Positions 53,100 through 64,000 of a stretch of DNA of 64,000 bases are shown in pieces. The number at the start of each line of letters is the position of its first letter. Within the stretch, counting starts at the first letter, position 1. Below the pieces are notes generated by a model. It was not told the DNA's origin, searched no databases, and saw nothing but the letters and a program-made list of their open reading frames with translations. Made by a program: the position numbers and the translations under genes. The DNA is from Trichostrongylus colubriformis (taxonomy: Eukaryota > Nematoda > Chromadorea > Rhabditida > Trichostrongylidae). The DNA lies in contig OZ022257.1 in NCBI GenBank assembly GCA_963978905.1, positions 27,171,274 through 27,235,273 on the forward strand, read 5' to 3'.

Positions 53100-54345
53100 A
53101 TAATATCAATGTACTCTATATAATCCGCTTATCACGTCTATGTGTGTATCCGTATGTCTGTCACGAAACCACGCCTCGCGTCACATCCACGGTGGAATAC
53201 TGAATTTAGCGAATGATATAGGTAATGGTGAGGGAACCTCAGCGGTGGTGAACGGTACTGATAGAAACTGACAACGGCCCATAAGGAGCCTCAAAACACG
53301 AATGTCACCGAAGTGACACAATTGACCATGATTGATGGAATTTGACTGGAAGCGTAGGAAGGCAAAAGCCGCCATGTCGGTTTTGCTTTTCTTGTTGATC
53401 CTGGAGCGATGACACTCAGGAATTCTGCTTGGTGGGACAGGGATATTGATGGTGGCTGATCCGAGTTGACAACTGATAAGATTCGGTGAGTAGCGTTGGA
53501 GGACAAATGTCGTTATGTCCGTTTCACTTTTTCGGCTGACAGTAATATTCATATTCACAGGTATGACAGGGTACGAGGACCATCGAGGATTCCTCGACAG
53601 GGGGTCGTATTGGACCGCACAGAAATGGGTTGGGGGCCGTGCCTTCAACCAGAGTCTGAACTTTCAATAAGCAGTTGCGAAGTGAATGGTATTCCATAGC
53701 CAGCCCGTGAGAGGAAATTTGGAACTGTAAAACACATTGCAACTATACAGCCCCGTAATGATTACTGGTACTGCCGTGGTTGAAAAGAACTGAAGCGGTC
53801 TTTTTATCAACACTTGGGAGTGCCCTGAGTGGGACCTCAATGGTGATTATTGAAGCTGATAACGGCTCACATGGGCTGATCAGAGTCATTAGGAAGTGGT
53901 TGGTATGAAATCCGGTACATCGCTTACTGTTGCTATAAGACCGCTCGAACATATTTTGTTCATGTTGTGATATCAGTTGCCGATGTACCGATTGTAAATT
54001 GCTTAGCGTTCCAAACTATGGTAAAAGTCTCTTGACACTGCGACCTACACGGACGATCGTGATACGACCTAGATTTGTAGAGAACTAGAAAAGTGAAGAC
54101 TTGAGAGAAGTGAAGAAGCAAAGCAAGTGGTTCATTTTGCTACCTTGTAGCGATGATGACATCGACCGCTAGTCTAAGTAAAGTTCTAAATAGTGGTACA
54201 TGTTTACAAAAGCGGTAAGCAATGGTAACTGCCATATGGATCTTCCACCAACATGTAAGGATTAGATGCTCTGCAAGAGAATTTGCCACTAACCGATGTC
54301 ACACAAGGGTGTGCATAGAGACCTATCGATCCCTAAACTATCCAA
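53100..54345 (-). repeat. NR1 repeat, inverted copy
   Basis: Tail first (GTCTGTCACGAAACCACGCC near 53156), then diverged monomers (GATCCTGGAGCGATGACACT at 53397), head (GGAAGTGGTTGGTATGAAAT at 53891, CTACACGGACGATCGTGAT), ending near CTATCCAAACTCCTAATAGT at 54338. The tail faces the tail of the preceding 280-bp array. Confidence 0.7.
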
Positions 54346-54674
54346 ACTCCTAATAGTGACAGTAGACCTCCGCGATGTGCAATATAAAATGACTAGATTA
54401 TCGGCACCTCATAGTTTGAACACTGAATGCTCATTAAGTGAATATACCTTGTGCTCACTCGCAACGGGATGTTTCGACTGCGGAATTACGTGGAAGTGCG
54501 AATAGTGATAGGTATTTGTAGAAACACTACTTGTGTTGGCGCTCAGCGTTGCGCTCACCACAATGTGAATATGGACCTCATCAATACCGGTTGATCATTA
54601 CTGATATTTTTCCATAGTTCTGGGGTGTTATTCGCGCAGTACTGTGCGATATCCCAAAAGATGATATTATAGTG
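54346..54674. other. No gene recognised
   Basis: Short frames only; a few blocks (GTGCGAATAGTGATAGGTAT) resemble sequence at 17460-17490 in the large inverted repeat. Confidence 0.35.
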
Positions 54675-55381
54675 GTAGGTTTCGCAGAATACATACATGG
54701 CCAAAACATAACTGGCCATAACTTCGCTCAGACACAACTTTATTTTTCGAAATAAAATTCATTCGAATCTACAGAATTTCGCCAACGATCTGGTGAAGAA
54801 AATATGCCATCACGATCAAGTTCTGGATTACGAGAATTAATAAAGTCAAGAATGGCATTTTTACCGTGCATAGTATCGGCGAATTTTTTTCTGACGCATG
54901 TTTGCATCGAGAACCCGGAAAAAGTGGTAATCCGTCAGGGAAAAGTCTGGGGAATAAGGGGGTGAGGGAGAGTCTCGATGCCCAACTGCATCAGTTTCCG
55001 CTGGGTGCGCAAAACAACGCAGAACCCTACACTTCGCAAGTCACCCGGCAGAAACTAATGAAGTTAGGCATCGAGACTCTCCCTCACCCCCTTATTCCGC
55101 AGACCTATCGCTGACGGATTACCACTTTTTCCTGGTTCTCGATGCAAATCTGCGTCAGAAAAAATTCCCCGATACTATGCATGTTGAAAATGCCATCGTT
55201 GACTTTAATAATTTCCGCAATCCAGAATTTTATCATGATTGCATATTTTTTTACCGAATCGCTGATAAGGTCATGTAAATTTGAATGCTTTTTATTCCGA
55301 CCAATAAAGTTGTGTCTGAGCGAAGTTATGGCGTTTTGAAAAAAGTGTTTCGTTTTGGCCATTTATTCTGCACACACCTAA
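54675..55381. mobile_element. Palindromic mariner derivative made of two 3' ends, 707 bp
   Basis: Both ends correspond to the same mariner 3' terminus (right end, as reverse complement, TTAGGTGTGTGCAGAATAAA; left end degraded to GTAGGTTTCGCAGAAT). TA follows at 55382-55383. Each half runs from the block after the second catalytic position outward through ACTCTCCCTCACCCCCTTAT, the GACGGATTACCAC block with the third catalytic Asp, to the stop region and AAGTTGTGTCTGAGCGAAGT. The halves meet at about 55004-55040, where the right half extends about 35 bp further inward. No 5' half exists. Confidence 0.8.
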
Positions 55382-55383
55382 TA

Positions 55384-56049
55384 GTATACCGTAATTATGA
55401 CTGACAGACAAATAAATCTACTTATAGTAATCCGCAACTTTTGAACAGATATCCTATACTGCACTTCAGGACGACCTGTACTTTTAACTCCGATAAGAAT
55501 TCCATTCACTCTCAAAAAAATCAGTTAACAAAATCTTTCCCAAAACCGATACAGGTCATCTCCATAGTACGAACCTTCGATCTTTTCGCCTGACCTTTTG
55601 ATATCTTCGCAATCAGTTCGGACATCGAGATGACTAAGAAAGTGCATCACTTGACCTCTTACAGTGATGTCCTCATTTTTATGTAGCATTGTACCCTATT
55701 GACGGTTCCCATAAGTAGCAGCTTACAACAGTAGAGCTTACCTTCCCCTTATTATTTGAGATACCCGCGCCCACAAGTTTCATGTAGCCATTACTCTTTC
55801 CAGAGCTGAGGAATAGCTCATTTTGAGGAGTGATCACAAGAGATGAGCAAAACGTCGATTCAATACAAAAATGAAGAGAACTGTTTTCGCTGTCCTATCT
55901 GATATTTCATATGTTGATACCTTTGATTGTATGCATTAGCTTTCGTTATATAACTGATCATTGCTATACATATTTCAAGGAATTAACGCATATTCCAAGA
56001 ACTAAATGCATGGGGTGCGCCGCAAGCATTCGGTAACTGATTATCAAAA
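55384..56049. other. No gene recognised
   Basis: AT-rich sequence lacking repeats I can name and lacking coding signals. Interpreted as intronic or intergenic. Confidence 0.4.
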
Positions 56050-56051
56050 TA

Positions 56052-57331
56052 TTAGTTTGTTGCAAAATTAGTTTCCATTTTAAGGTATCTGTAAATAAGA
56101 AGATTTTTCATCCTGAACTATTCCATTTCAAAGATAGCCAGGCATTCTATTTGGTAGGTTTTTTCTGCTCTCTCAAAAAATTCTATGAATGACTCTCTAA
56201 CTAATCCAGTCGGCCTTTCCCAGGGCTGCGTATAATCATGAACCGACGCGACTACCGAGTCATCATGCTTTACGATAAATTGGAACATTCGCAGCGGAGG
56301 CAGCTCGTAATCTCAGCAGTGTTTTTGGGACGAATTGTCCTTGCGAACGAACAGTGGAGCTCTGGTTTGAAAAATTTGCTTCTGGCGATTTTGATCTCGA
56401 AGAGAAGTCGGGTCGCGGCCGCAGGTCATCGCTTAATGATCAAGATTTAAGGAGAGCCGTCGAAGCAAATCCGGAGACGAATACTCGAACTTTAGCAGAA
56501 GACCTAGGCGTACATTACTCCACAGTGGCCAGACATTTGCTGACAATCGGCAAGGTGAAGAAGATGTCGAAGTGGGTGCCTCATGACCTGACTGATGAGC
56601 AGCGTCTGGCACGTTTCAACACCTGCTCTAATCTCCTAGTTCTCCATAAAAATGAGCCATATGTAAACCGTATTATAACTGTAGATGGAAAATGGGTTCT
56701 TTATGATAACAGGAAGCGGGGATTAGTCTGGGTAGATGAGGATGCTCCTCCAAAAACTTTTCCTAAACCCGACCTTCACCCTAAAAAGGTTATGATTACT
56801 GTGTGGTGGTGTTGTAAAGGTGTAATCCATTACAGTTTCTTGCAACCTGGTCAGCCAGTCACAGCAGAGTCTTACTGTTGTGATCTGGAGCAATTGTATA
56901 GAAAGTTGCTAAAATTGAGGCCGGCGATGGTGAATGGAGGAGGGCCGATCCTGTTGCAGAACAACGCAAGGCCACACACCTCACAAATCACTCGGAAAAA
57001 ATTGATCCATTCGGGTATAGAAGTTCTCCCTCACCCAGCGTATTCTCCCGACCTTTCCCCAACAGACTATCACTTTTTTCGAGCCCTCACTTCTCATCTG
57101 CGATAGAAACAATTTACTAATTTAGACGATGTTGAATGTGCCTTCCTTGACTTCGTTGATCCTCGTGATAGTAGTTTTTTATAGTGAAGGCTTAGATTTA
57201 TTGCCTGTTCGTTGGCAAAAGTGTGTAGATTCTGATGGTTTTTACTTCGATTAATAAACTTGTGTTTAAGCTGAGTTATAGTAGTTTGAAGTATGCGGTC
57301 CATTTCCGAAATTAATTTTGCAACAACCTGA
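56052..57331 (+). mobile_element. Mariner element, near full length, 1280 bp
   Basis: Terminal inverted repeats (left TTAGTTTGTTGCAAAATTAG, right, as reverse complement, TCAGGTTGTTGCAAAATTAA) flanked by TA at 56050-56051 and 57332-57333. It carries a single plus-strand transposase gene with several lesions. The element at 57827-60005 is a related copy in opposite orientation. Confidence 0.9.
56238..57254 (+). pseudogene. Mariner transposase, inactivated
   Basis: A DNA transposase that would bind the element ends and cut and paste it into TA. It starts MNRRDYRVIMLY at 56238, and the frame shifts near 56285-56335 into the long frame 56354-57106. This has WFEKFASGDFDLEE, ANPETNTRTLAEDLGVHYST (second DNA-binding helix-turn-helix), TVDGKWVLYDN (first catalytic Asp, 56684-56686), LLQNNARPHTSQIT and YSPDLSPTDYHFF (third Asp, 57065-57067). 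The second Asp is Asn (56960-56962). Its spacing to the third is 34 residues, the mariner DD34D pattern. A stop at 57104-57106 and a frame change at a T run (57175-57180) break the C-terminus, which otherwise ends DSDGFYFD at 57252-57254. Confidence 0.9.
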
Positions 57332-57412
57332 TAGTTTGTACGTTGTAAGCTGTTCCATACCGTGAAAAACTGTCGACCCTTATATCTATCATTTGAACCA
57401 GTAACTTTGCGT

Positions 57413-57505
57413 GTCTGTTTGTTAATGTAAGTCGGAATGTCGATCGGTATGTTTGTCGGCATGTCAATATGTCGGTATGTAAGTCTGTCTGTCCGTGCGC
57501 AAATG
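57413..57505 (+). repeat. Degenerate TGTCGGTATGT simple repeat
   Basis: Variants of GTCGGTATGT recur about eight times, similar to simple tracts found next to NR1 tails elsewhere in the window. The rest of 57334-57826 has no recognised feature. Confidence 0.6.
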
Positions 57506-57826
57506 AATTTTTTTATGAGAGTACACCGCCTAGTAAACTTGCATTCATTTTGCAGTATGCTAAGGCTGCAAGCCGTAGGGGGGGGGTGTAAGCACAGAAG
57601 GAACCGCGCAAGATGTGAAGGCCGATAGAGGAACAGTACGATATCAGTCAGTTGAAGGAAACCGAGCAGATGAAGGCTATTGAAGGTCTCCCATTAAGTC
57701 GTATTCAGCTCAGTCTGTTATAGGATTGTTCATGAGCTCCAAAAACGGAAGAGTCTACTCGCACAATCATCCACAGGAGGTGCCAAAAAAAGAGCAATCT
57801 TTTTGACTTCATGATCCTTCGAAGTA

Positions 57827-60005
57827 TTGGGGAGTTGCAAAAATAATTTCGAAAACGTACTGCGTACTTCAAACTATTAGGTTGATTCATAATAAATCGG
57901 ACAAATTGACCAATTTTAATCATTGTCGTACAACTTTTTTACGACAACAGGGATTCACTTGAAATATACGCCATCTTTATCGATGACCTTCTGCCACGGA
58001 ATAGGCAGATCATGGATGCCCTTGCTCCAGAAGGCCGGAAGCTGGAGCTCGAAGAAGTTGCCGAGTGCCGCCTTGACCTCGTCGCGAGTTTTGAAGTCTT
58101 GGCCGTCCAGGTGGCGTTGGCTGTGGGAGAAAAGGTGGAAATCTGAAGGGGCCAGGTCTGGTGAGTACGGTGGGTATAGAAGTACTGTCCAACTGTACGA
58201 CAGCAACTCGGCCTTGGTCGATCTTGCGAAGTGCGGTCTGTGGAAGTAGACACGTTGTCGTGCTGGAAGTAGACATGTGATCGCCGCCGTAGCGAACTTT
58301 GGACATTGGCTTCAATTCTCGTAATTGACGAACGTAGACGTCGGCGGATACTGTGGTACCTTCATCGAGCAGCTCCCAGTACTCTACGCCGTGTACGCTC
58401 CACCAACCGCGGTTTTCGTCTTCGATGGAATAGTCGCCTGACGCAAACTTCGAATGCTACAACTACAGTGTACTTCTACCGGGGGCATGCTCCTTGTGAA
58501 CTTCCATCAGACGTCTGCCGATATCCGCGGGTTCCTGGCCAGCTAGCAATATAAATAGTATGACGTTGCGGATGTGGTCTCTGGACCGCTTGAAATCGTG
58601 CGGCATTGTGGCGGAATGAATTTACTTTGGTGTGATTATTTTGCGGGACTTCGAAGAGCTTTTCATACTCATTCCAACGGTACCTCGCGCGTCCATTTTC
58701 GTTGATTCGTTACTGAGTTATGATCTCTAGAAATCATCACTACCATTTGTCCGATTTATTATGAATCAACCCAATACTATAACTCAGCTTAGACACAAGT
58801 TTATCGATCGAAGTAAAACCCGTCGGAATCTACGCATTTTTGCCAACGACAGGCAATAAATCTAAGCCTTCACTATAAAAACTACTATCCGAGAATCAAC
58901 GAACTCAAGGAAGACTCATTCAACACCGTCTAAATGAGTAAAGTGTTTCTGACGCAGATGAGAATTGGAGGCTCGAAAAAAGTGATTTTTTTTGTGGGAG
59001 GGGTCGGAAGAGTACGCTGGGTGAGGAAGAACTTTTACACCCAAGTGTGTCAATTTTCGTCGAGTAATTTGTGAGGTGGGTGGCCTTGCGTTGTCCTGCA
59101 ACAGGATCGGCCCTCTTCTATTCACCACCGCCGGCCACAATTTTTACAACTTTCTATACATTTGCTCCAGATCACAACAGGGAGACTCTGCTGTGACTGG
59201 CTGACCATGTTGCAAGAATTTATAATGGATTACACCTTTACAACACCACCACACAATAATCGTAACCTTCTTAGAGTGGAGGTCGGGTTTAGGAGAAGTT
59301 TTTTGATTAGCATCCTTATCTATCCAGACTAATCCCCGTTTCCTGTTATCACAAAGAACCCACTCTTCATCTAAAGTTACAATACGGTTTACAAATGGCT
59401 CATTTTTTAGCGAACTAGGAGGTTGGAGCAGGTGTCGAAACGTGCCAGACGCTGCTCATCGGTCAACTCATGAGGCACCCTCTTCGACACCTTCTTCACC
59501 TTGCCGATTTCCAGCAAGTGTCTGGCCACTGTAGAGTGATGTACGCCTGGGTCTTTTGCTAACGCATATTATTTATTCGTCTCTGGGTTTGCTTCGACGG
59601 CTTTCCTTAAATCTTCATCATTAAGCGACGAACTGCGGCCGCGATCCGACTTCTCTTCGATAACAAAATCGCCAGAAGCAAATTTTTCAAACTAGAGCTC
59701 CAGTGTACGTTCGCAAGGACAATTCTTTCCAAAAACACTTCTGAGATTACGGGCTGCCTCCGCTGCGGAGAATTTAAATTCGTAAAGCATGATGACTCGG
59801 TAGTCGCGTCGGTCCATGATTATACGCAGCCCTGGAAAAGGCCGGCTGGAACAGTTAGAGAGTCATTTATAGAATTTTTTGAAAGAGCAAAAAAAAAACC
59901 TACCAAATAGAATGCCTGGCTATCTTTGAAATGGAATAGTTCAGGATGAAAAATCTTTTTATTTACAGATACCTTGAAATGGAAATTAATTTTGCAACAA
60001 CCCAA
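57827..60005 (-). mobile_element. Mariner element interrupted by another mariner
   Basis: Left terminus TTGGGGAGTTGCAAAAATAA at 57827 next to TA (57825-57826); right terminus, as reverse complement, TTGGGTTGTTGCAAAATTAA ending 60005, with TA decayed to CA. Without the nested element it would be about 1280 bp, the same as the copy at 56052. The minus-strand transposase has DEEWVL (first Asp kept), LLQDNARPPTSQIT (second Asp kept) and SSDPSHKKNHFFRA, in which the third Asp is Lys. Many stops. Confidence 0.85.
57877..58774 (-). mobile_element. Internally deleted mariner, 898 bp, nested in a mariner 3' end
   Basis: Termini TTAGGTTGATTCATAATAAA and TA at 57875-57876 and 58775-58776. The flanks join to CAAACTACTATAACTCAG, which is present uninterrupted in the mariner copy at 57270-57290 (reverse complement). 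The minus frame 57955-58206 reads YSPDLAPSDFHLF, LDGQDFKTRDEVKAALGNFF and WQKVIDKDGVYF, a good mariner C-terminus. It shares the internal deletion of the copy at 35563-36436 but carries about 20 extra bases near 58190-58210. Confidence 0.9.
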
Positions 60006-60795
60006 CATTTTCTCCCTCAAGTTAAGAGCAGACCTCACTCTAACTATACCCCGTATCAGCCTTCTGCACGACAGCAGGAACGGGAGCTTCTTCCGAGTGA
60101 ATAAGGTGTGTCACCTCAACTGGACAAAAACCGAAATTTCGTCGTTCTCGTCCACAGCCTTGCTAAAGTCCGTTCTCTCTCGAGCCTAATGGGATTCATA
60201 TTGGATGGTGTTCTTGAGCAATCGGTTTTTTCAGGTTCCAAGCGCCCTTCGTTCCCAAGAATCAAAACGTGCCCTTACCACAGAAACCCCTCCGGAGGCA
60301 GGATTGAGGCATGAAAAATGATACTTCGAATCACAGCAGCATTACCTGAGCAGTGAGACCTTTGTGACTTCTATGGACTGAACGGTCAGTCCCCTGGAAG
60401 TTTCCCACGAGAGACGTGCCGCGGTAGGTGGCTCTGCTATTTTGGGAGGACCATTGCCTGCTCTATAGATGCTCTATAGTCTGACTGTGCCGAGTGCACG
60501 CTCCATATTTTATGACGGTGGAAGTAATGAGCTAGAACCTGCTCCTGCTTGAGGAACATTCAAGAGATATTTTGCCCCAACACTTCCATCTCTTTCTTTA
60601 CACTCCGTTTTCTACACTCAACGGATCAGAGCCGCGAGCAAAATTACTCTTTTTTGGCACACCCCCCCCCTCCCGTATATATTCAACATATCTTTGTCAC
60701 CCGATGTTGTGAGCGGACCTAACTTGAGAGATTTGTGTTTCATGTCCGGTATTTGTACCTGTCAGCAGCATGTGCAACATATCTTTCCCGTTCCC
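60006..60795. other. No gene recognised
   Basis: Mixed composition, a C run at 60662-60671, no coding feature supported. It may include the missing 5' end of the following mariner, but no terminal repeat was found. Confidence 0.4.
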
Positions 60796-61167
60796 AGCAG
60801 TGCCTTCGCAATGGATGGCAAGAAGATGCTCTACCGACCAGATCTGCTTCTACAATACGGCTCCGGCCGATCCGCGAATGAGACCTGTCGCTTTCTGCAG
60901 GAAACAGTGAAGGGGCAAACCCCTGTCGCTCGAAGTGTTCTACTGCTATCACAAGTTCGACAACGGTGACGAATCGCTTAAGAAATCTCGACCACGAACA
61001 CAGAACAAACGGCTCGTGGTCGCTACCTGTGGGGCTCGACCTAACCTTTCTGTACGCCAACTTCAGACCTCACGAATACTACAAAATTAACGGTACACGA
61101 TGTCCATGAATTTGCTAACTATACAATGTTCTCCGACTTCAGTCCGAAAGTTTTCCGGACAACCTAA
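60796..61167 (+). pseudogene. Mariner relic: N-terminal DNA-binding part and 3' terminus
   Basis: Plus frames give LLQYGSGRSANETCRFLQET and TPVARSV, followed after a frame change by KFDNGDESLKK, RLVVATCGARPNLSVRQL, a mariner-like helix-turn-helix region. The sequence then jumps to a 3' terminal repeat ending GTTTTCCGGACAACCTAA at 61167 with TA following. The catalytic domain is deleted and the 5' end was not found. The terminus resembles the one at 1998. Confidence 0.6.
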
Positions 61168-62555
61168 TAATAAAGTTGTGCACTGCACTCCCCAAACCAC
61201 ATCGCTGAACAATCCTGTTTGAATTATCTTATGTGTTGCTCCCACCACCAGTGCTCAGCGAAGCGCGAGATACATCGCGGAGCTCAAACTGCAATGTATA
61301 GTGCCTTGTGAAAATAGAGGTTATCGCGAATATAGCTGTAAAAGGTTAATCGATGCACTATTTTAGCCATCCCAACGAGCCAACCGATTGAGAGGAGATC
61401 GAGGGCTCGGATTAGCGAGATAACCTGTATCAGTTCCGGGAGTTATGGGGAGAGAGTAGAGTTCCTATCTGAATTCAAACTACAGGATTTTCATGAAGTT
61501 TCCATTTCAGCGGAATAGAGTTGGTCCTCAGATCGAGGCCTGAACCTGACAACTGTCTTTTGGAGAAAGTAGGGACACCTGTTCAAAAGTTACGAAATGG
61601 TATCACTGCATTTTTTTTATAGATATTGTGCATAGAAAAGAGCTATAAAAACCAAAAAAAACATAAATCGGCTTTTTCTGGACTTATTTTTGGACACTTG
61701 GGGCAGTTATTGTAGATTGAGACTGTAGAGCTCTTGAGCTTAGGTCCTCGTTGATTGCTTCTTTCCGAATATTGGAGGGACCCAGCCTTATGCACGTCAA
61801 CAGCGTGTGTGTTTGGAAAGGAAAAAGATTGATTACTACAAAGATGTGCCTCTTTGTCACAGTCAGTGGGAATGAGGATGATGAGATAGAGTCTCCACGC
61901 TCGAAAAAAAACCTGCATGTTATATGAACACCGTGAGAAGATGTCGTTGAATGCAAGGAACGCACGCTCAACCATATTCGAAATACGGTGAAAACATATA
62001 CTGATACAATCAACTAATTACAAAGTGCTAGGAGATGCGTATTCAGTACATTCCAGACTTTTAGTCTAAGTTCAGTGAAGAAGAAGTACATCAAACAGGA
62101 TGGCCAATTCGTACGAGTACCATTCCTAACTTTACGTATTTACCTATTTACATGCCATTAGCGAGAGGTATGAGCGCATGGCGCAATCTTTCGTGAAGAT
62201 TCGTCAGAGCTGCGAAGCAATACCACATTCCGTAAGAGTCAAATCAGAACGGAGCTACGAGAGCTCAAATCCTTTCAATCACCGCAATTTTGCGAGCTCT
62301 TACAGAACTAAGTAAAATGAGTGCGGGTGCTCTTAGAAAGTCTCTGCAGTTACTGTATTGTCCTGACGTTATCGCATAATATACTCCATCACCCTCAGAA
62401 AATGCGCCTGTTGGCACCACTTCATTTAAACTTAACACTTTTACCTTATACCACACGTGTCGGTTTACTTGAGACAGCACAGGAATGTTGTGTATTCAAT
62501 TGAACCTGCCATCTTAGCAACACTCAGATTACAGTGTTGATTCCATGATATTTAG
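61168..62555. other. Probable intron sequence before the exon at 62556
   Basis: No repeat family recognised. Minus-strand frames at 61643-62013 overlap each other and lack any domain. Sequence runs into ATGATATTTAG, the acceptor of the next exon. Confidence 0.4.
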
Positions 62556-62741
62556 GCCCGATGCTCAAGATTATCAACAACCCTCAGCTGGAGTACATTG
62601 AATTTAAACCAAATTTCATTAAATCTCTCAAAGGAGTCGCCGGAAAACCTGTACTCGTGCATGGCAATAAGAAGTTAGACAAAGCAGTAATACAAAGTTT
62701 CTCTCGGTACCCCTTCATCGATGTGCAAGAAAACTACGGAG
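62556..62741 (+). CDS. Host exon, possible receptor L-domain-like protein (second exon)
   Basis: A 186-bp open segment between the acceptor ATATTTAG (ending 62555) and the donor GGAG/GTAGGA (62742). Two bases complete a split codon, so it is phase-compatible with the exon ending 46292, giving Gly then Pro-Met at the join. It reads MLKIINNPQLEYIEF, then SLKGVAGKPVLVHGNKKLDK, AVIQSFSRYPFIDVQENYGG. NNPQLEYIEF followed by a second ..VHGNKKLD block is the type of repeat seen at the end of receptor L domains. It ends in phase 1 again, with the next exon presumably beyond the window. Family assignment is tentative; the exon call rests on splice sites and phase. Confidence 0.5.
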
Positions 62742-64000
62742 GTAGGATAGCATTCTTCTTATCTCGCTGGAGCAGTTCACTGAAAAACTAAGAAATACCG
62801 TTTGCCATGCTCACGGTGCTTAAACGAAGCCATCAAATGACCGTTTTTGACAGCTGTCGCTTTTCTATGGCGGCCCGATTCCTGTGGTCGACCTTGCTGG
62901 ACAGTGACGGAGGTGTGGAGTGATGCTTAACGTACTGTTGCTGTCTTGTCGATGTCGATTGCGAGGTGCTTAGCGTTTCTTTCGGTTTGCGTGTTAAACG
63001 CATCCAGTCAGCAACAAAGTTCGGACGAACCATGCAACAGAATTGTCTCAACCACTTCGAAGTTGGCAAAGTTGGCAGCGCACGGTAGAGAGATAATGTG
63101 TAATCGAGCACTGGACACAGATTAACCTCATTCGGGATGATAGAGTCAGGATTACAACGAATCACACCACCTAACTGCTAAACTATTGATATTGAGGGCC
63201 GCTTGATTGAGCTCTCCAGTTTTCATACACTAAGACTGCCAACATCTTTAGAATGATCCAGTGCGGTCTTCCGTTAGTAACCGGGCTCCCCTGTAGATGT
63301 ATATGTCACTCATGCCATTGACGTGCTTTCGTGATACGCCTTCACCTGCTCGTAGTCTGGCGATGTGTGTGGTTGGTTGATGCTTGAATAACAGCAAAAT
63401 TTCACATCGATAAGATCGCCTTACCTAATAATCAAGGGGGTGTGGTGCACTGCTATGCTGACCGAGAAGCATGCACATCTTCTGCTCCTTTGTTTGTTTG
63501 CTGGTTTCTGAAAAAATCGGGTATCGAGAAAAGCGGCCGACGAAGCTAGCCGAGACAGGGGTGAATCGGCTATCGGCAAACGATCGGAAGACAAACCATC
63601 TATCCAGTAATGAAGGAGACGCTGAAATCACAAGTGAACATAATACGAGATGCTTATTACCATAGCCTAGTAACTCAACTAAAAACTTAAACTAACTTAA
63701 ACTCAGTCGCTCTGCGAAAAAAAATATACAAGGATTTACAGGAATTGCTCGTGCAATCTTTTCACACAACGTGTTGACAAGCTATTTGTTCTGGTGCTTT
63801 TGAGTTGCTTGAAGGCACAGCTTGCTGTCAGTTCCGGAAGGAGACGCAGCCGTATCGTACTGGTAGTAGGGTGCCGAAAGGCGATTTTTTCACGCCCGAC
63901 TGCCTCGGATTACCTGCAAGCCCTCAAAAAAGTCGTCCACGGAAATTTAAGCTTTTCTGTTACCCATATATTTATGTGGTATTTGCCTAACTACAAGATC
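62742..64000. other. No further exon recognised
   Basis: Follows the donor at 62742. Frames at 62833-63165 (minus) and 63425-63665 (both strands) have no known domain and no matching splice phase was found. Probably the next intron. Confidence 0.35.

Noticed and set aside
61643..62013. Two overlapping minus-strand frames of about 110 codons
   Set aside because: They overlap each other in different frames, have no domain and lie in a probable intron.

Overview
This is a TE-dominated stretch of a multicellular eukaryote genome, most likely a nematode and probably a clade V (strongylid or hookworm-like) worm. That identification is an inference. It rests on nematode-style splice acceptors at the only convincing host exons, many mariner elements, a Penelope-like retroelement and large hairpin-rich repeat families. 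There is no bacterial or viral gene organisation. Almost every open frame in the window is a relic of a transposable element or a chance translation of a repeat.

Layout. 1-2.5 kb: two mariner relics on the minus strand. 3.5-5.4 kb: diverged arrays of a dispersed repeat called NR1 here. 5.4-6.7 kb: a copy of a second dispersed repeat, NR2. 6.88-17.85 kb: a large inverted repeat with a Ty3/Gypsy-type LTR retrotransposon between its arms. The left arm carries a tRNA-derived SINE-like insertion and the right arm a deleted mariner; each insertion has its empty site in the opposite arm. 18.1-21.5 kb: an NR1 copy split by a Penelope-like fragment (11-bp target duplication) and a Harbinger-like element (TAA duplication). 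22.2-26.5 kb: a second and third Harbinger-like copy and an NR1 copy split by a palindromic mariner derivative and a TTA-flanked element. 27-32.4 kb: small TAA-flanked MITEs, a deleted mariner and a second large inverted repeat. 33.5-39 kb: NR1 copies, a deleted mariner and a MULE-like MITE. 39.2-45.8 kb: NR2 and NR3 repeats.

46.0-62.7 kb: two plus-strand exons with compatible splice phase are the best host-gene candidate, perhaps a receptor L-domain-like secreted or membrane protein. They are separated by a 16.3-kb interval that would be one intron. It contains an NR1 copy with a piggyBac-like insertion, a 1-kb TA-flanked element with GC-rich termini, NR2, a 280-bp tandem repeat, another NR1 copy, a second palindromic mariner, one near-complete but dead mariner (56.05-57.33 kb), and a mariner nested inside a mariner (57.8-60.0 kb).

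The main biological content is the insertion history. Repeat copies inside the same window give empty sites and target duplications, so many insertions can be delimited from the sequence alone. The most unusual items are two independent mariner derivatives made of two inverted 3' ends, the NR1 family with its exact 146-bp internal period and constant hairpin head, and the Harbinger-like family whose ends are built from short repeats. Coordinates of repeat-copy edges are approximate unless a target duplication is stated.
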